Positions 1 to 12,103 of a DNA stretch of 64,000 nucleotides are shown piece after piece. The first letter of the stretch is position 1. Each line of letters starts with the position of its first letter. Below the pieces are notes generated by a model that searched no databases, was not told where the DNA came from, and was given only the letters and a program-made list of their open reading frames with translations. This stretch comes from Viscum album (taxonomy: Eukaryota; Streptophyta; Magnoliopsida; Santalales; Viscaceae), in assembly GCA_963277665.1 (NCBI GenBank), contig OY728165.1:1151556050-1151620049 (forward strand). Reading direction: 5' to 3'. The translations under genes and the position numbers were made by a program.

Positions 1-2084
1 AGATGAGGTTCTATAAATTCTAGAGCCTTTGAAATCAAGAACAAAAAAACATGGAAAAATAAAATATTATTTTAAATACTCTTCAAATTATTCTTCAAAA
101 ATCCATCCAATGTAAAATTAATGCATCTCCTAACCAGGAGACATACATCAAAGTAAAGGGTGAGATGAAGTCCCACTAATGGTAAACACGGGAATCAATT
201 TAATTGTGATATCAAGAAGAACTTGATAAAAAATATGAAGACAAGAGTAGTGGAAAAAGAGGCATATCATAATAAAAAATAACATGAATCATAACATGAA
301 TATGCAGCTACAATATTACATTTATACATTCATGAACATATCACCAAGGTTCATCCCTGAGGTTTCATAAAAAGATTACCAAGGATATTCCCCAAGGTAT
401 CGTGAAACTTATCATATATAGAGATTAAATTCATTAACCAATCCATTGGAGCACTATTAGGGTGCACCCTTAATACGTATTTATCATTTAATCCACATAG
501 ATAATAATCCAATATTTCATAAATAAATCAATGTGAATAAACGAAATGGGTTTCATTTCAAAATCGTGATGTTTTAAAAGTGCTTAAAAATAAGATCATT
601 ATGTCATCTATAACCCATGTAAATGTCATGGATGTTATATGTATGTCAGTTCTAGAATCAAATATATATTTATTATTTATGAATACCCATATAAATGAAA
701 TAGATCAGGGTTTTACCATAAATAAAACAAGGTAATTCATGAGAGAATGAGAGAGAAATTTTGAGATGAAATTTCTGTATCATAACGGCTACATGACATG
801 TTTTTAAGAAAACATTAAAAGAGAGGTGAAATGATCAACCATTCTGAAATTATTCACAATACAATATACTGATATAATAATATATAAATAATAACATGGT
901 ATGGATATTTGAATGACATACCACATGGAAAGGAAACATGGAAGAAAAGAGAAGATGCGATTTCTTTTATAATAATTTGGTATCCTAACAACGTCACTTA
1001 AAAATCCATAAAATCAGTTGATGAGAGAAAAAAGGGTCTCTCATCACTTGGACCTAAAATGGACAGAAATAATTATATAGTAAAACATCCCCCCACATAA
1101 TAAAGTGGAAACTAGTTGATATAACATAAAGGAAGTCATGACATAAAAGAGATGGGTGAAAGGTTCCCTTACCTTGAAGAGTGACACTTAATGCTCAAAG
1201 GTTGGGACCCTATGGGAATCAGGGAACCTTAGGAGGACTCCATGGGAGGTAAAAGTCCAGAGAATAGCTGAGTAGGATTTTGGAATGAATTGAATGAGGG
1301 AATGGCTTGGTATTTATAGGAAAAGTGACCGAATATTTAATTAATTTCTAAGGGACACCTCATCGGTGGTATTTGAAGAAACATGGGCTTGCCCATGGAA
1401 TTTTCCAATGGTATTTGCCAATTGCGACACCTCATAACATATATTACTATTCAATAGTCGTCCAAAATGATTACATTATTATTACATCATTAATGAAATC
1501 ATTAATCACACTGAAACCCAAAAAATGGATTTTTTCTATTCACTAAAAAAAATTACATTTTATAAAAATTTCATTAATTCCCCCTAACCTAATATCACAA
1601 TTGTGAATTGAAAAATGAAAATCATTATATGAAAATTGTTTTCAAATAATTTAAATTTAAATTTTTAATAAATTTTTTATTTATTCTAAATAAACAACGT
1701 CAAATCTATAACTCATTTTGAAACACCATTAAAAAGTAAATAAGGTCCAATAAAATTATATTATATCTATAAGAAAATAAAGTAACAATTTATTATTGCA
1801 TTTTTTGAAAATAAATTTCCATTTTAAAATTTTAAATTAATTATAAATTTGTAAATAACATATTTATTACATACAAAAATACAAAAACATATATTACGAT
1901 CATTTTTTTACTTTTAAGATTTCTTATATGAATTTATAAATTCATGGGTAAAGATTCTGTTTTTTTCCCAATTGAATTTTCAATACTATTAATTATTATT
2001 CACAAGGGTATATTACTATTCATACTTCACTATTCGCTAAAAATATGTTGATCTTATTAGAATCAAAATTTCTTACCGGTCACA
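1..2084 (-). repeat. LTR-like remnant (A), probably minus strand, cut by window edge
   Basis: There is no coding sequence here. Read on the minus strand, a TATA-like CCTATAAATA (1311-1320) is followed by about 140 nt of leader and then CAAGGTAAGGG (1167-1177), which looks like a 5' splice donor. The LTR of element 2 has the same order and a very similar GGTAAGGGAAC motif. A GGTGAGATGAAG stretch near 160 resembles the GGGGTGAGCTCAG segment near the outer end of the element 2 LTR. The right limit at GGTCACA (about 2084) is a guess. The stretch 2085-2221 holds only AT-rich sequence. Confidence 0.3.
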
Positions 2085-2221
2085 ACTGTAGAAAAACATT
2101 TTTTGAAAATTATTAAACATTGTTAATTATTTAATTATTAAATAAATATTAAAAAAAAACTATTTTAAAAAAAATTTAGTAGTATGGAATGAAAAACTTA
2201 TCCTACATCTATATAGATATT

Positions 2222-4466
2222 TGTAATCCCCCAAATTTCATATAATAAAAAACAATAATTTTATTTGATCAAAAGAATTACAAAAGTAACTAAGGTGAAG
2301 TTATATAGCCCCTTACAACAACCACATAAGACCTAAGTGTAAGGTGTTCTATGGTGATATAATATTGGGGAGGTTCAAAAAACATTAACCTATTAGTGAT
2401 TTATATTATCTTGAACTTCTCCCGTAGGAAATTTCGTTAAAGCTTGACATGCTGGAGTTTGCCTTAGGCTCGGTTCAGAGCAAAGCCCAGTGATGCCACC
2501 TCTTTACCAAACTCTGACAGATGGTCTTCATATGGCCTGAGTATACTATATTTGTCCATCAAATCCTCTTTTGTGGTATTTAACCATGATGAATTGTATT
2601 TATAAAAAAATCATAATGATAAGAATTATGTTTCAAATGTTCATATTGACCAACAATCATATAATAGTCAAAACAAAGTTGTATTGTTTTATTTATACCC
2701 ACTTCGTTAATTAAAAGATAAAGTATTTTTTAGAATAAAAGGAAATAATACACAAAATTGCAAAACAAATATTATTCCAAAGTTCAGGTCATTACAAAAA
2801 TAATTTTTCCATTTATCAAAATAGTTAGAGGATGGAATAAAATTATTATGACATTAAACTGTATAATTTATTTATATATATGTAATAGTTCCAATGTTTT
2901 CTATATGGGTGGATTATATTCAGATGAGGAAAAATAATAATGAATGTAAAATAAATATTAAAAGGGTAATTGTGAATTATATAGTGCACCAAGGGAAATC
3001 TCTTTAAAAAATATGATTATAATTTTTTTTGTTTGTATTTTTGGAATACGAGATCCTATAATATTATTCTAATCCCTTTTGAGATTTTTTTTATTTTCTA
3101 TGGCCATGTATATATTCCATGGTGTGTGAGTAGAAATGGGGTGGTGATTTGATATAATATAATTAAAGAACATGGAATTTTCTAAATACTCCTTACACCC
3201 AAATAATGTCATGAAATAATTAATGATAAAATTATCTTTAAATAGAAAATAATTTTATTTACAAAATTATAATGTCTAATGTTATTTTTAATTTTTTTAG
3301 AAAACATTTTAACGATTTTATAATTTTATCATTTTTGTAAATATTTAAAAACGTTATTTTTTATCATAGTTACTCATTTTTTGCATAAATAATAAATTAT
3401 TACTATAAAAACAACCTTATTACATAATTCTGTCATGATTATTTCAACTATGGTAACAATATTCCGAAATAATATTTATAATTGTGAGTATCTAAATTTT
3501 CAAATTAGTTTATTGATATTTTGTAAATTAATTATTATAAAAAGCATTAATTTTACACATATTATTTATGTGTTGGAAAAAATAATCAATATTTTTAATT
3601 TTCATTTTTAAAATTTTCCTTTGCAAATAAAATTTTACAAGTCTTATTAATGAATCCCCAACAAAATTTTTTAAAAAATATTTTTTACTTAAAAGAAAAG
3701 ACATTAAAAAGTTTTTTCTTGAAAAATTATGAACTTAATAAGATAACAATATTTTCCCTAAATTAATAATTGCATTTTTAAAATATTTTTATAAAATTTT
3801 TATATTATTATTTGAGAAAATATATTTTTTCAAACTCATCATGGTTGTGATTGAAAAATGATACGGTTATAAAATGTACAGTTTTTTTAGAAACAATAAT
3901 TTTCAATATTTATCTAAAATAAAATATATAAATAATATAAAAAATTAAAAGAAAACTGATTATAAAATATATAATCTAAGAATTAATTTTTTTATAAAAT
4001 TTTTGTTAAAATTATTAAAATTATTCTTTAAATGAATATTCGAAAACAAATTGATAAAATATTATCCAAAAATAATATTTTTTAAGTATTAAATGAGTAT
4101 AATATTAATTCCATTATATTTATAATTTAGTTAATTTTAATATATTAGATCTTATATTTTAATTATTTAATAATTTTTTGAATTTGATATTTTTTGGTAA
4201 AACATGAAATACTTAGAAAATATGTCATATGATAAAGAACAATCATTTTAAAAACACAATTAATTCAATAATTTATGATTTTAATTTAAGATTTTTTGAA
4301 TGATAACTATCATTTTTAATTTATATTGGTTTTATTTAAATATATTATTCCTACTAATATTAATATGATATTGCAATAATTATTTTAGTACATTGTTTCA
4401 GGTAAAAAACCCATTCAATCAGAGTGTTTATTTAATGTATATAATACAACATCTCAAGGTGTTACA
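2222..4466 (-). repeat. Candidate solo LTR inserted in the element 5 RT
   Basis: The segment starts TGTAATCCCCC and ends CTCAAGGTGTTACA, close to the GGGGTGTTACA end of the element 2 LTR, so it would be minus-oriented. The base after 4466 begins a recognisable reverse transcriptase remnant, which supports 4466 as an insertion border. No second LTR or internal domain is adjacent, so a solo LTR is the simplest reading. Against this, the flanks (ATATT and AAAGA) do not form a target-site duplication, and I could not find the rest of the RT to the left of 2222. The interior is AT-rich and non-coding. Confidence 0.38.
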
Positions 4467-4990
4467 AAAGAAACTACTAAAGGAGAATGAAGATAAGGGG
4501 ATAAATTCAATGTGATTTTATTCGTATTTTTAAATATCTCTACAGTACATATAGTTATAATTAAAATAGTCTTCATAGATTATCATGATTATTATCTTAT
4601 AGTATCTAATAATTATTTAATCATATATTCAAACATAAAAAATTATAGTGATGCTTACTTGAGTATTGTGGAGAAGTCCTTAGTAATAGGGAAACACAAC
4701 TCTAAATTTCGGTAATTTTATTTCTCAATATAAAATGAATCATTCCTAGGTTTTTTGATCAATAGTTATTTCATATATGTTAATCATTAAAATATAGATG
4801 TGATTTTATAATATCACTTACCAACCAATGTATCATTAATATGATTTTATTAGATTTGTTGGATGTTATCAATTTATTGTGAGAAATTTATTATGAATGA
4901 CAAATAACCTCACTATGGTAATATAGAAAACTGACTTATTCATTCGGTAATGAATGAAAATAAAATTCAATGGATCATTAAAAAAGGTTA
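4467..4990 (+). pseudogene. Element 5 reverse transcriptase remnant
   Basis: In life this enzyme copied the element RNA into cDNA in the cytoplasmic particle. The frame of the 4512-4715 reading frame, read through stops, follows the gypsy RT palm and thumb: a KENEDKG segment, then FIDYHDYYLIV, then the catalytic box, then LIIYS, then YLSIVEKSL and, past a stop, SFLGFLINS and PTNVSLI. In the catalytic box both expected Asp codons are AAT (Asn-Asn, 4608-4613), so the enzyme is dead. Most of the fingers are missing to the left, where the LTR-like segment 2222-4466 begins. Single motifs would be weak evidence; their order and spacing over about 170 codons make the call. Confidence 0.65.
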
Positions 4991-5049
4991 TTATTAGAAA
5001 AAATACCCAATATAACCCATTGTAGAGACTATATTACAATATAAAATGA

Positions 5050-5134
5050 CGTGTCAAATTAATCTTTTGGATGTTACCTCATGAAAAATGTTGTGGTGTT
5101 GGCTTCTACAATAGGAAAATTAATGATTCATGAT
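5050..5134 (+). pseudogene. Element 5 RNase H, left half (cut by element 1)
   Basis: This begins the RNase H domain that degrades RNA in RNA-DNA hybrids during reverse transcription. After the RT-RNase H linker the reading gives DVTS, a stop, then KMLWCWLLQ and, after a one-base shift, GKLMIHD. These fall on the conserved first-Asp strand and the next beta strand of gypsy RNase H. The first catalytic Asp codon (GAT of DVTS) is still present. The domain stops exactly where the element 1 LTR begins (5135). Confidence 0.5.
5130..5134. other. Left target-site duplicate of element 1
   Basis: ATGAT directly precedes the 5' LTR. The matching copy after the 3' LTR is CTGAT (26244-26248), identical at four of five bases, as expected for a five-base gypsy target duplication after decay. 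Confidence 0.5.
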
Positions 5135-5632
5135 TGTAAAGAACCATAATTTCCAAGTAATTCTTTTTAATTATATTGAACTATTATGAGTCTGTGAAAA
5201 TTTACAGCACATGATTCCGAGGCAATTTGTTCCTAGAATGAATTTCTGAACATTTTTTAAATGTACATTCAATAAACATTTGAGTGGAATTTTCTAACTT
5301 TTGAGGTGGTGCTCATATAAAAAATACAAGGACACCATTTAATTGACAACACCAGGATTCTCTTAAGGGATACTCTACTTTGACCATAGTTGGATAGGAG
5401 AAAAATTTAATTTTTGTGACTTTTTAAAAGAAATAAATAAAAAAGCATTGTTATTTCATTTTCCTTATTATCCTCTAATGGACAAGTGGAGTGTGGGACC
5501 AGGGTCATGAAAAGACAATAAATGGATTGAACATTCAATTAAATGTAACTCCACTATTGGGTAATTATTAAGGTTCCTAATTAGGAGGACTCCATTAATT
5601 CCCAATGGCATTACTTACCCTCCCCCTCTCTT

Positions 5633-5641
5633 ATTTATATG
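5633..5641 (+). promoter_or_regulatory. TATA-like box, element 1 5' LTR
   Basis: ATTTATATG sits downstream of CT-rich sequence. The 3' LTR keeps AATTTATATGG at 23706-23716 with the same flanks (CTCTC before, GGGGAGGGG after). Conservation between diverged LTRs supports it as the element's polymerase II promoter. The start site would lie about 30 bp downstream, near 5665. Confidence 0.45.
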
Positions 5642-7184
5642 GTGAATGGGGAGGGGTCTCGACACAGCTTAACCAAGAAACAATGTGATGGTAATGTTCT
5701 GAGATTCCAAACCCATAGACGATGAATCTGGTCCTAGAAGGACGTCACTGGAGACACTGAAACATGAAGTGAAGGATGGCGTATGAGCAGTGCTGTTTGA
5801 AGCTAGTTGCTGAGGAGAATAAACAATGACCCCCTTCTTCAAGCACGTAGGCTCTCCTATAACATTAGGTAGGGGTTTTTTCTTGATCAAATTATAGGAT
5901 TTTATTGATTATTTATATCCCTCATGATTACGAGCTAAAGCAGAGGGATGGGGCCTAACGAACCTAGCCCGGACCCTCATCTTCTTTTCTACCCTCTCGT
6001 TCAGTGTTGAAGACCACAGGCGCGGCGGTGCCGGCTATTGCTGCCGGAAAGAACCAAGGAAGGGACTGGCACTAGCTAGCCGTGAGGAAGGAGGTGGCAC
6101 ACCCGCATCACCGGAGGAACTAGGCCTGGATCATCAGCCGTGGTGGATGAAGAAGGTAGTCAATCGTAGAAGGAGAGGGCAGTGCGACCAGCGCACCACC
6201 ATGGGACTCGGGCCGTGGCTCGTTAGCCGCTGCCAATCGGAGGAAGGAGGTTGGCACACTTGCAAGCCACAGGCGGTGGAGCGGCACACTATCATGTGCC
6301 CCTGGAGAAGTTGGCTGGCACACTCGAAGGCCATGATGGATTTGCAGGACAGACTATAAAGGGTCCTGCAAGCACCTAGCGGCACCACGTGCCGCAGCCA
6401 CTACGGAGGAGCCGAATGGCCTCTGGGCCATTTGGGAGACCGATTGTCCCCCCCACTCAATCTAAAGTGGGCCAAAGCTAGTGGGGCTGCCACACTAGTC
6501 AAACGACTTAGGCCATTCGGGAAATCAAGGGAGCAGATCCCCCGTTCCACTTAGTGTTATCCAACAATGGGCCGCGCTCATCGCAGCCAGGCCACCTGCC
6601 CAGCGGGCTGCGTGCCTGGCGGGCCACACCCCACCAAAAGTGATAGAATGGTGGGTCTGGCCACCCGCTTGTGGGAGGTGCCATATCTTAGCTCAGCAGG
6701 CCATGTATGATGAGGCCCACCCCAGATTGGGATGGGCCTCGTCTGTCCGACCAGGTCGGACAAGACCCAGGCCCCACCAGACCTAGGAAATATTATAGGG
6801 TCATATCTTGGGAACTAGACACCCATTTGACAAAATGTATGTGATTTTGGGATCCATGGATAATGAAGGAAATTTTAATATAATCCACTCATGTTTTTCT
6901 GATAGTTAGAGTATGGATGGGTTGGATCAAATCTGAATCCAACATGGCCCTCGGAACTAAAACCCTTATAACCCCCAGACCGGGCGTCCGATTGATGTAT
7001 TGTCTATCACAATGGAAACCTTCTGAAATAGCGATCATTTAGGATACTACACTGTGGATCTTAGTGGAGGTCGAGGTATGACTGATATCTCGAGGGATAG
7101 ATTCTACGAATTTGAAGCACACTGAGTGCGATGAATCTTGTGGTAGGTTGTAACGTGATGAAAGAACATCGATTCTATGAGGGT

Positions 7185-7335
7185 CACATCCTGTGTGGGT
7201 CACCATATATAAGATCCTATGTGGGTCAGCGCTCAGTGATCCTATGTGGGTCATTCCATACTGATCCCTTCTAGGTCAGTTCCTGTGTGGGTCAGCGGTG
7301 GTTAGTTATCAATCGATCCTGTGTGGGTCAGAAGT
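7185..7335 (+). repeat. Minisatellite, GATCCTGTGTGGGTCA units
   Basis: About six diverged units centred on ATCCTGTGTGGGTCA, spaced 25-60 bp, lie within the 5' LTR of element 1. A more decayed array occupies the same place in the 3' LTR (25165-25330). Confidence 0.7.
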
Positions 7336-7427
7336 CGTGCCTCTTAATAGATTAAGATGATCTAGCTTACGACTAATCATCAATACTTTTGTACATTAGT
7401 TATTCCTAGTGTGAGATGATTCTTCTA

Positions 7428-7612
7428 CCATCGTGGTGTTGTGTTCATTTTGTTACCTGTGTGGTACATCAATCATTGTGGTGTTACCTCTATAGTACTT
7501 CTATCTTCGTGGTGTTACCTATGTGGTACTTCTACCGTCGTGGGATTTTCTTCGTGGTGTTACATGTGTGGTATTTATAAATTTATGGAGTTACTTCTGT
7601 GGTATTTCTAAC
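7428..7612 (+). repeat. Minisatellite, about 30-bp GTGGTGTTACC units
   Basis: Six or so diverged units of the form TTCGTGGTGTTACCTGTGTG followed by GTACTTCTA. The 3' LTR has the same array at 25425-25640. There are no unique spacers, so this is not a CRISPR array. Confidence 0.75.
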
Positions 7613-8269
7613 ATATAGTTGTTAAATTTGTTTTATTCTTACCTCATTTATGGGATTAGAATATCTTGATAACTTAGGTATATGTATGGGAATATACTTA
7701 AGTGCAGTTGAATTCTTATTTTTTTGTTTTTCTTTCATGGAACTCAAGGAGATCTAAAGGGGTCTTGGGGTCCCTACTAAGAATCGTTATAATCACCCCA
7801 TAATGGGATATTTCGGCTTATTATTGGGATTTTGTGCTGACAATGGACCACCCTAGTCAAGGTTAAGGGATCAAGGAACTAAACGGTACTGGAAGGTCGA
7901 CCATTTGGAGTGACGTGACGCATGGAATTCTGATCGTGATATATATCTACACTTCAGGTAGGATCCTTGGGTGATGATCTAGGAGGTGTCTTCCCCATAT
8001 CATTTGTACTTTTAACCTTTTCTATTGGGCTTATATTCCAGCCCCTTTTACTTTAAGTAGTCTATTACTTTCATCAAACTTTTACTATAAGAGTTTAATT
8101 TGTGGTTTCTTCTTGTTATGTTCCTAGATTATTTTTCTGTATAGGTAAAAGGAAAATCATTCTAAATTTTGAAATATTCCTTTTCAGTTCTAGTTACTAG
8201 TCCGTGGCCTATGGAAGGTGGTCCTAGGATTGTCATGGCCTGGGCCCCGAGAGATGGGTCATAACAAAG

Positions 8270-8287
8270 TGGTATATGAAGATTTGA
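8270..8287 (+). other. Primer-binding site of element 1 (tRNA-iMet type, decayed)
   Basis: TGGTATATGAAGATTTGA lies three bases after the LTR end. The first six bases match the 3' end complement of plant initiator tRNA-Met and the rest has decayed. It primes minus-strand DNA synthesis. The leader continues to 8348, where element 2 interrupts it. Confidence 0.65.
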
Positions 8288-9961
8288 TTCTACCAATGAA
8301 CTAGGAATCTGATCGTTTATATGTGGTAATAGTGTTAGGTGTTATATGTGTAACGCCCTGACCCCAGTTACCCAGAGTCGGTGAATTATTGTGTATCATT
8401 GGAATGATCACAAAAGATCAAGTCTCGAAAGACATATTATTTTAGTAGTCTTGGAAATACTAGATACATTCATATGTCTTACATTACATCATAATGTAAA
8501 ACAAAACTAAAAAAACATCATGTCTTCATATACCCTCATACTATCCATACAGGACATTCATAATACACTTCATCACATACTGTTAAAATTAAAACTTTGA
8601 AAGGGGTGAGCTCAGATGCTCAGTAAGGATAATAATATAGCATAAGCTTTCATAAATAAACATAAACATTTATGGCAATGTATGACTAAAACAAAATCCT
8701 TTTAAACATGAACTTCAAACGAATATTGAAAAAGTAAAATGAGATAATTCCATTTACTTATTCACATGGATATTCTACTGGTTAAATAATCACATGCAAT
8801 ATCAATAACCTCTTTCATAATGATGGAATTCATAATGCCAGACTATCATAACCACAGAGACAAGGCCTCGTGCCAAGACTACAAATAAGATTTTGTCAAG
8901 GCCTCGTGCCAAGACACTAGTTCGTCTCATGGGACCTACCGATGAAATTTTTTTAGAAGATACTTATGTTTAAAATTTCTCAGATATACTCCAGTGTTTT
9001 TCTGAAAACATTATGCAAGCTTCTAAATACAAAAAAAAAACGTATTCTGAGAATGCTTGACTAATTACAGGCCATGATGGGTCTATGACCAATCCCTTCC
9101 TGTCTACCACACTCGAGAGTCAGGTTTTATGAAAACATTTTTAACCTTGTGTTAAATAGGTATACATTTGCACTGGATTTTCATATATTTGAGAGAAATA
9201 TATTTCTCTTTTTTTAAATCATTTAAAACAAGTTAAGGCTTATGGAATAATTTGAAACTCAAATAAAGGTCATGGCAGCGGATAAGTCGTTGTCACCGCA
9301 TACATATGACAATACTATATTCTCTTTTTTTCGTTTAGTAAAACGCTTCGTATAAAAAGATTCCTTTTGGATAAACGTAAAAGTTAAAGGGGTTTATACA
9401 CCGTATAAAATAAATTTTGGTATAAAACAAAATATGCCTCAATGAATGGAGATTGAGACGAAGTCCTTATGAAGATCACTTTTTAAATAAAATAGATCTG
9501 TTATGTGTATTCACTATAAGTACACTTAATGAAATTAAAAATAGAAGATAGGACATAATAATTTCATGACATAATTAGAAAGTATGAGATTAACCCAAAG
9601 AACAGAAATTGGGTTAAGAAGTTCCCTTACCTCGTGTCCGTATTGACTCAATCGTTCTTTAATCTCCTGAATAATTAACTAGAGTTAATTTAAATTTGGT
9701 TATGAACCTTTTTAATGTTCATTTTTCATTTCATATCACTTATTACCATGTTATGAACATTATATAATTATTTAAGTTAATAACAGTCATTTTGTTCATC
9801 TGTGGTACTTGAGTCAAAAATAATCTTCTTATAATTACAAGTTGTTCATGTGGTAAAATATACATTATATACAGAATTATATTCATGATTTAGATATCAT
9901 ATATATCATATATATTTTTTATATACATTCATTCATAATATTACGTAACATTTCGAGGTAT

Positions 9962-10026
9962 GAAATGAAATGCACTGTTCATGGAGACGGTAAGCCGTAC
10001 GTATGCATGAACGCTACTTTCATTTC
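9962..10026 (-). other. Conserved LTR stem-loop, left copy
   Basis: GAAATGAAA pairs with TTTCATTTC and GTTCATG with CATGAAC, around a loop that holds a smaller ACGG/CCGT hairpin. It lies downstream of the TATA box in the transcribed direction, so it could fold in the element RNA. The right LTR keeps it (16307-16371) with one G-U change. The function is unknown. Confidence 0.6.
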
Positions 10027-10725
10027 TATTTTGTATTTAATGGAATAAAATCATTATGATATAAAGGTATATTATAATTCCAGTATAATATCATATTTAA
10101 TATCATTTACTCCATCCTTTATACATCCCACATATGGCATTAACGATTAAAATCACTTTGAGCTGGTGGTAGTCCGCACTTCCTAAAATGAAATCATCAC
10201 GTTTACCCATAATGTAAATCATAAAGGAATGCCATAAATGAAAAAAAAGAATAATGAAAACATTAAAATAATATATATATCATATATGATAATAGTTGCA
10301 TCAAAATGGCCACCAATAGAGGTGTTAAAAGAATATTGAACAATCATCATTTTGTGAGGCAGTATTTCGCCACCCACAGAAACAGTATGTTATTTAACCA
10401 TTAGACGAAGGTGTGTGTAAGTGTAAATAAAATCCTTCTCATAACAAAATAATTGTATATTTAATATACTTGTTTTGTTACAAAATAAAGGAATAAAAAG
10501 AGTTTAAGGGGTTGGAGAATCAAAATAAAACAAAATAACATAAGAGAAGACATTACCTTAAAATTGGGTAACTCTTTTTGATTTGAGCCAAAGGCTTCCT
10601 TGGGAAGACTTATCCCAAAAGTGAGGCTTCAAGGAGTAAGAGATGGAAGTTGATAGAGTATTTGGGAAGAATTTGGATGAGCAAAATAGCTTGATGGTGT
10701 GAATAAGTTGGTAGAGGCGGGGGCC

Positions 10726-10733
10726 TTTTATAA
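10726..10733 (-). promoter_or_regulatory. TATA box, element 2 left LTR
   Basis: TTATAAAA on the minus strand, followed by GGCCCCCGCCTCTACC. The right LTR has the same box at 17075-17082 with the same downstream sequence. It is the likely polymerase II promoter of the element, firing leftward. Confidence 0.6.
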
Positions 10734-12090
10734 GAGATGTGGAGGGGTACTCTTGGAAAGATTGAAATGTTACTTTATTATGAAATGATTTTCGGATTCT
10801 AAAGTTCCCAAAATGATATATTTCAAGGCTAAGATGATAAGGATTAGAAATATTCTCATCAAATAGGTTTTTTACAAGTGTAATCCTTATATTTTAAATT
10901 ATCATTTAATTTTATTTAAATCGTTAATTGATGAGGTAATTGTTGCATCATCATGGTGTCATAATAAATTTAATATATTTAATGTGTATAAAATATAAAA
11001 AAAATATCATGATATAGGAAATATTTTTATATTTCTAATGAATATTTATTGTCGAAATGTTAACTTATATTACCCCATGTAATAATTGTTTTAGTAAAAC
11101 AACACATGTTTGTGACAGTTATATTTTTATTTTAAATAAAAAGTTATTAATCACATTTTCTTACACAAGTGGCTCCATGGGGTCCCTGAATTGACCCATG
11201 GATTGTTTTTTTCGGCCATGACTCATCCAATAAATGTAGGAAAAGTGTAAGGGTATTTTAATATTTCTATAATATCATTTTACCTTAAATTTCACTAATT
11301 AACTTTAATCGCGATTAATTAAACTTAAAAGTTACTATTCAACAAAAAATTATTTTAATCCCATTGAACCACATTTTAATCCCTAATGAAAACCATGTAT
11401 GTCATATTTTTGATAATAAAATCATAGAAGTGGTAATGTTTCATTTAAACGAAAAATCAGTCATTAAATATCACTTAGTTGTTTCATTATTCATAAAAAA
11501 TTGAAGTTTTTCAGAACAATGCCAAAAATTCACCCTATGCTATTATTGATATTCCGAATTCAAAAATAATTTCTATTTTACAAAATTTCAAACATTTAAG
11601 TTTCATTAATTAATTTTATAATTAATTCCCGCTGTCACAACAAATAGCGTGTTTTTAAGAAATAATATATATCAAAAGATTGACAAATGTTTATGTCCAA
11701 TTTCAAAGTGAAATTAATTATAATGACCACCATTGAATAAAATGGTAAAAATATATTCTAATTATACTTCAAAAGACTCAATTTTATAATTTGTCACTAT
11801 AAATTATTTTGATTAAAATAGTTTCTTTTATGTTTTTTTCACTATTCATAAAAAATTAGAAGTTCTTAGAAAAATACCAAAAATTCAACATAGGCTAATT
11901 TCAATATTCCGAATCCAAAAATGAAGTCCATTTTGAACGATAAAATTTATAAAATTTAAAAAATTATGTATTACTATTCATAACGGCTACTTTGATTGGT
12001 TGTGGTGTGTGTTAGAACTCTAAGTTGCGTACAACACACGGTACTATATTATTCAAAGAGAAGTGTTCTGTGGAAGCTTGGGGTGTTACA

Positions 12091-12103
12091 TTCTCCCCTC
12101 CTT
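12091..12103 (-). other. Polypurine tract of element 2
   Basis: AAGGAGGGGAGAA on the minus strand abuts the start of the element's 3' LTR. This is the expected place and composition for the plus-strand primer. It is intact in appearance. Confidence 0.75.

Larger units (their letters stand above)
5135..8266 (+). repeat. Element 1 5' LTR
   Basis: Starts TGTAAAGAACC and ends GGGTCATAACA, three bases before the primer site. It aligns along its length with 23211-26243. In order it holds an AT-rich U3, a TATA-like box near 5633, a GC-rich patch (about 5990-6790) with several chance open frames, two minisatellites (7185-7335 and 7428-7612), and a CAGGTAAAA-like donor near 8143. The open frames in the GC-rich patch show no protein similarity that I know, and they are broken in the other LTR, so I treat them as non-coding. 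Confidence 0.85.
8349..12090 (-). repeat. Element 2 LTR, left copy (3' LTR in element sense)
   Basis: Plus-strand ends are TGTAACGCCCTGACCCC and GTGTTACA, so the element reads TGTAACACCCC inward from the right. It contains, from right to left in transcription order, a TATA box (10726-10733), a donor-like AAGGTAAT (about 10553-10563), a stem-loop (9962-10026), a second donor-like GAGGTAAGGGAAC (about 9624-9637) and a doubled CAAGGCCTCGTGCCAAGAC (about 8863-8915). The open frames inside are short and not shared between copies. Confidence 0.9.

Noticed and set aside
6134..6388. Overlapping open frames of 60-84 codons on both strands in the LTR GC-rich patch
   Set aside because: They lie inside an LTR, are not kept in the other LTR, and have no known domain; GC-rich sequence simply has fewer stops.
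7428..7612. Regularly spaced short repeats, CRISPR-like at first sight
   Set aside because: Units are diverged and run together without unique spacers; the context is a plant LTR and the array is duplicated in the 3' LTR.
8344..8348. Target-site duplication for element 2 (ATATG and ATAAT)
   Set aside because: Only three of five bases agree, so I do not list it as a feature; the LTR ends are supported by other evidence.
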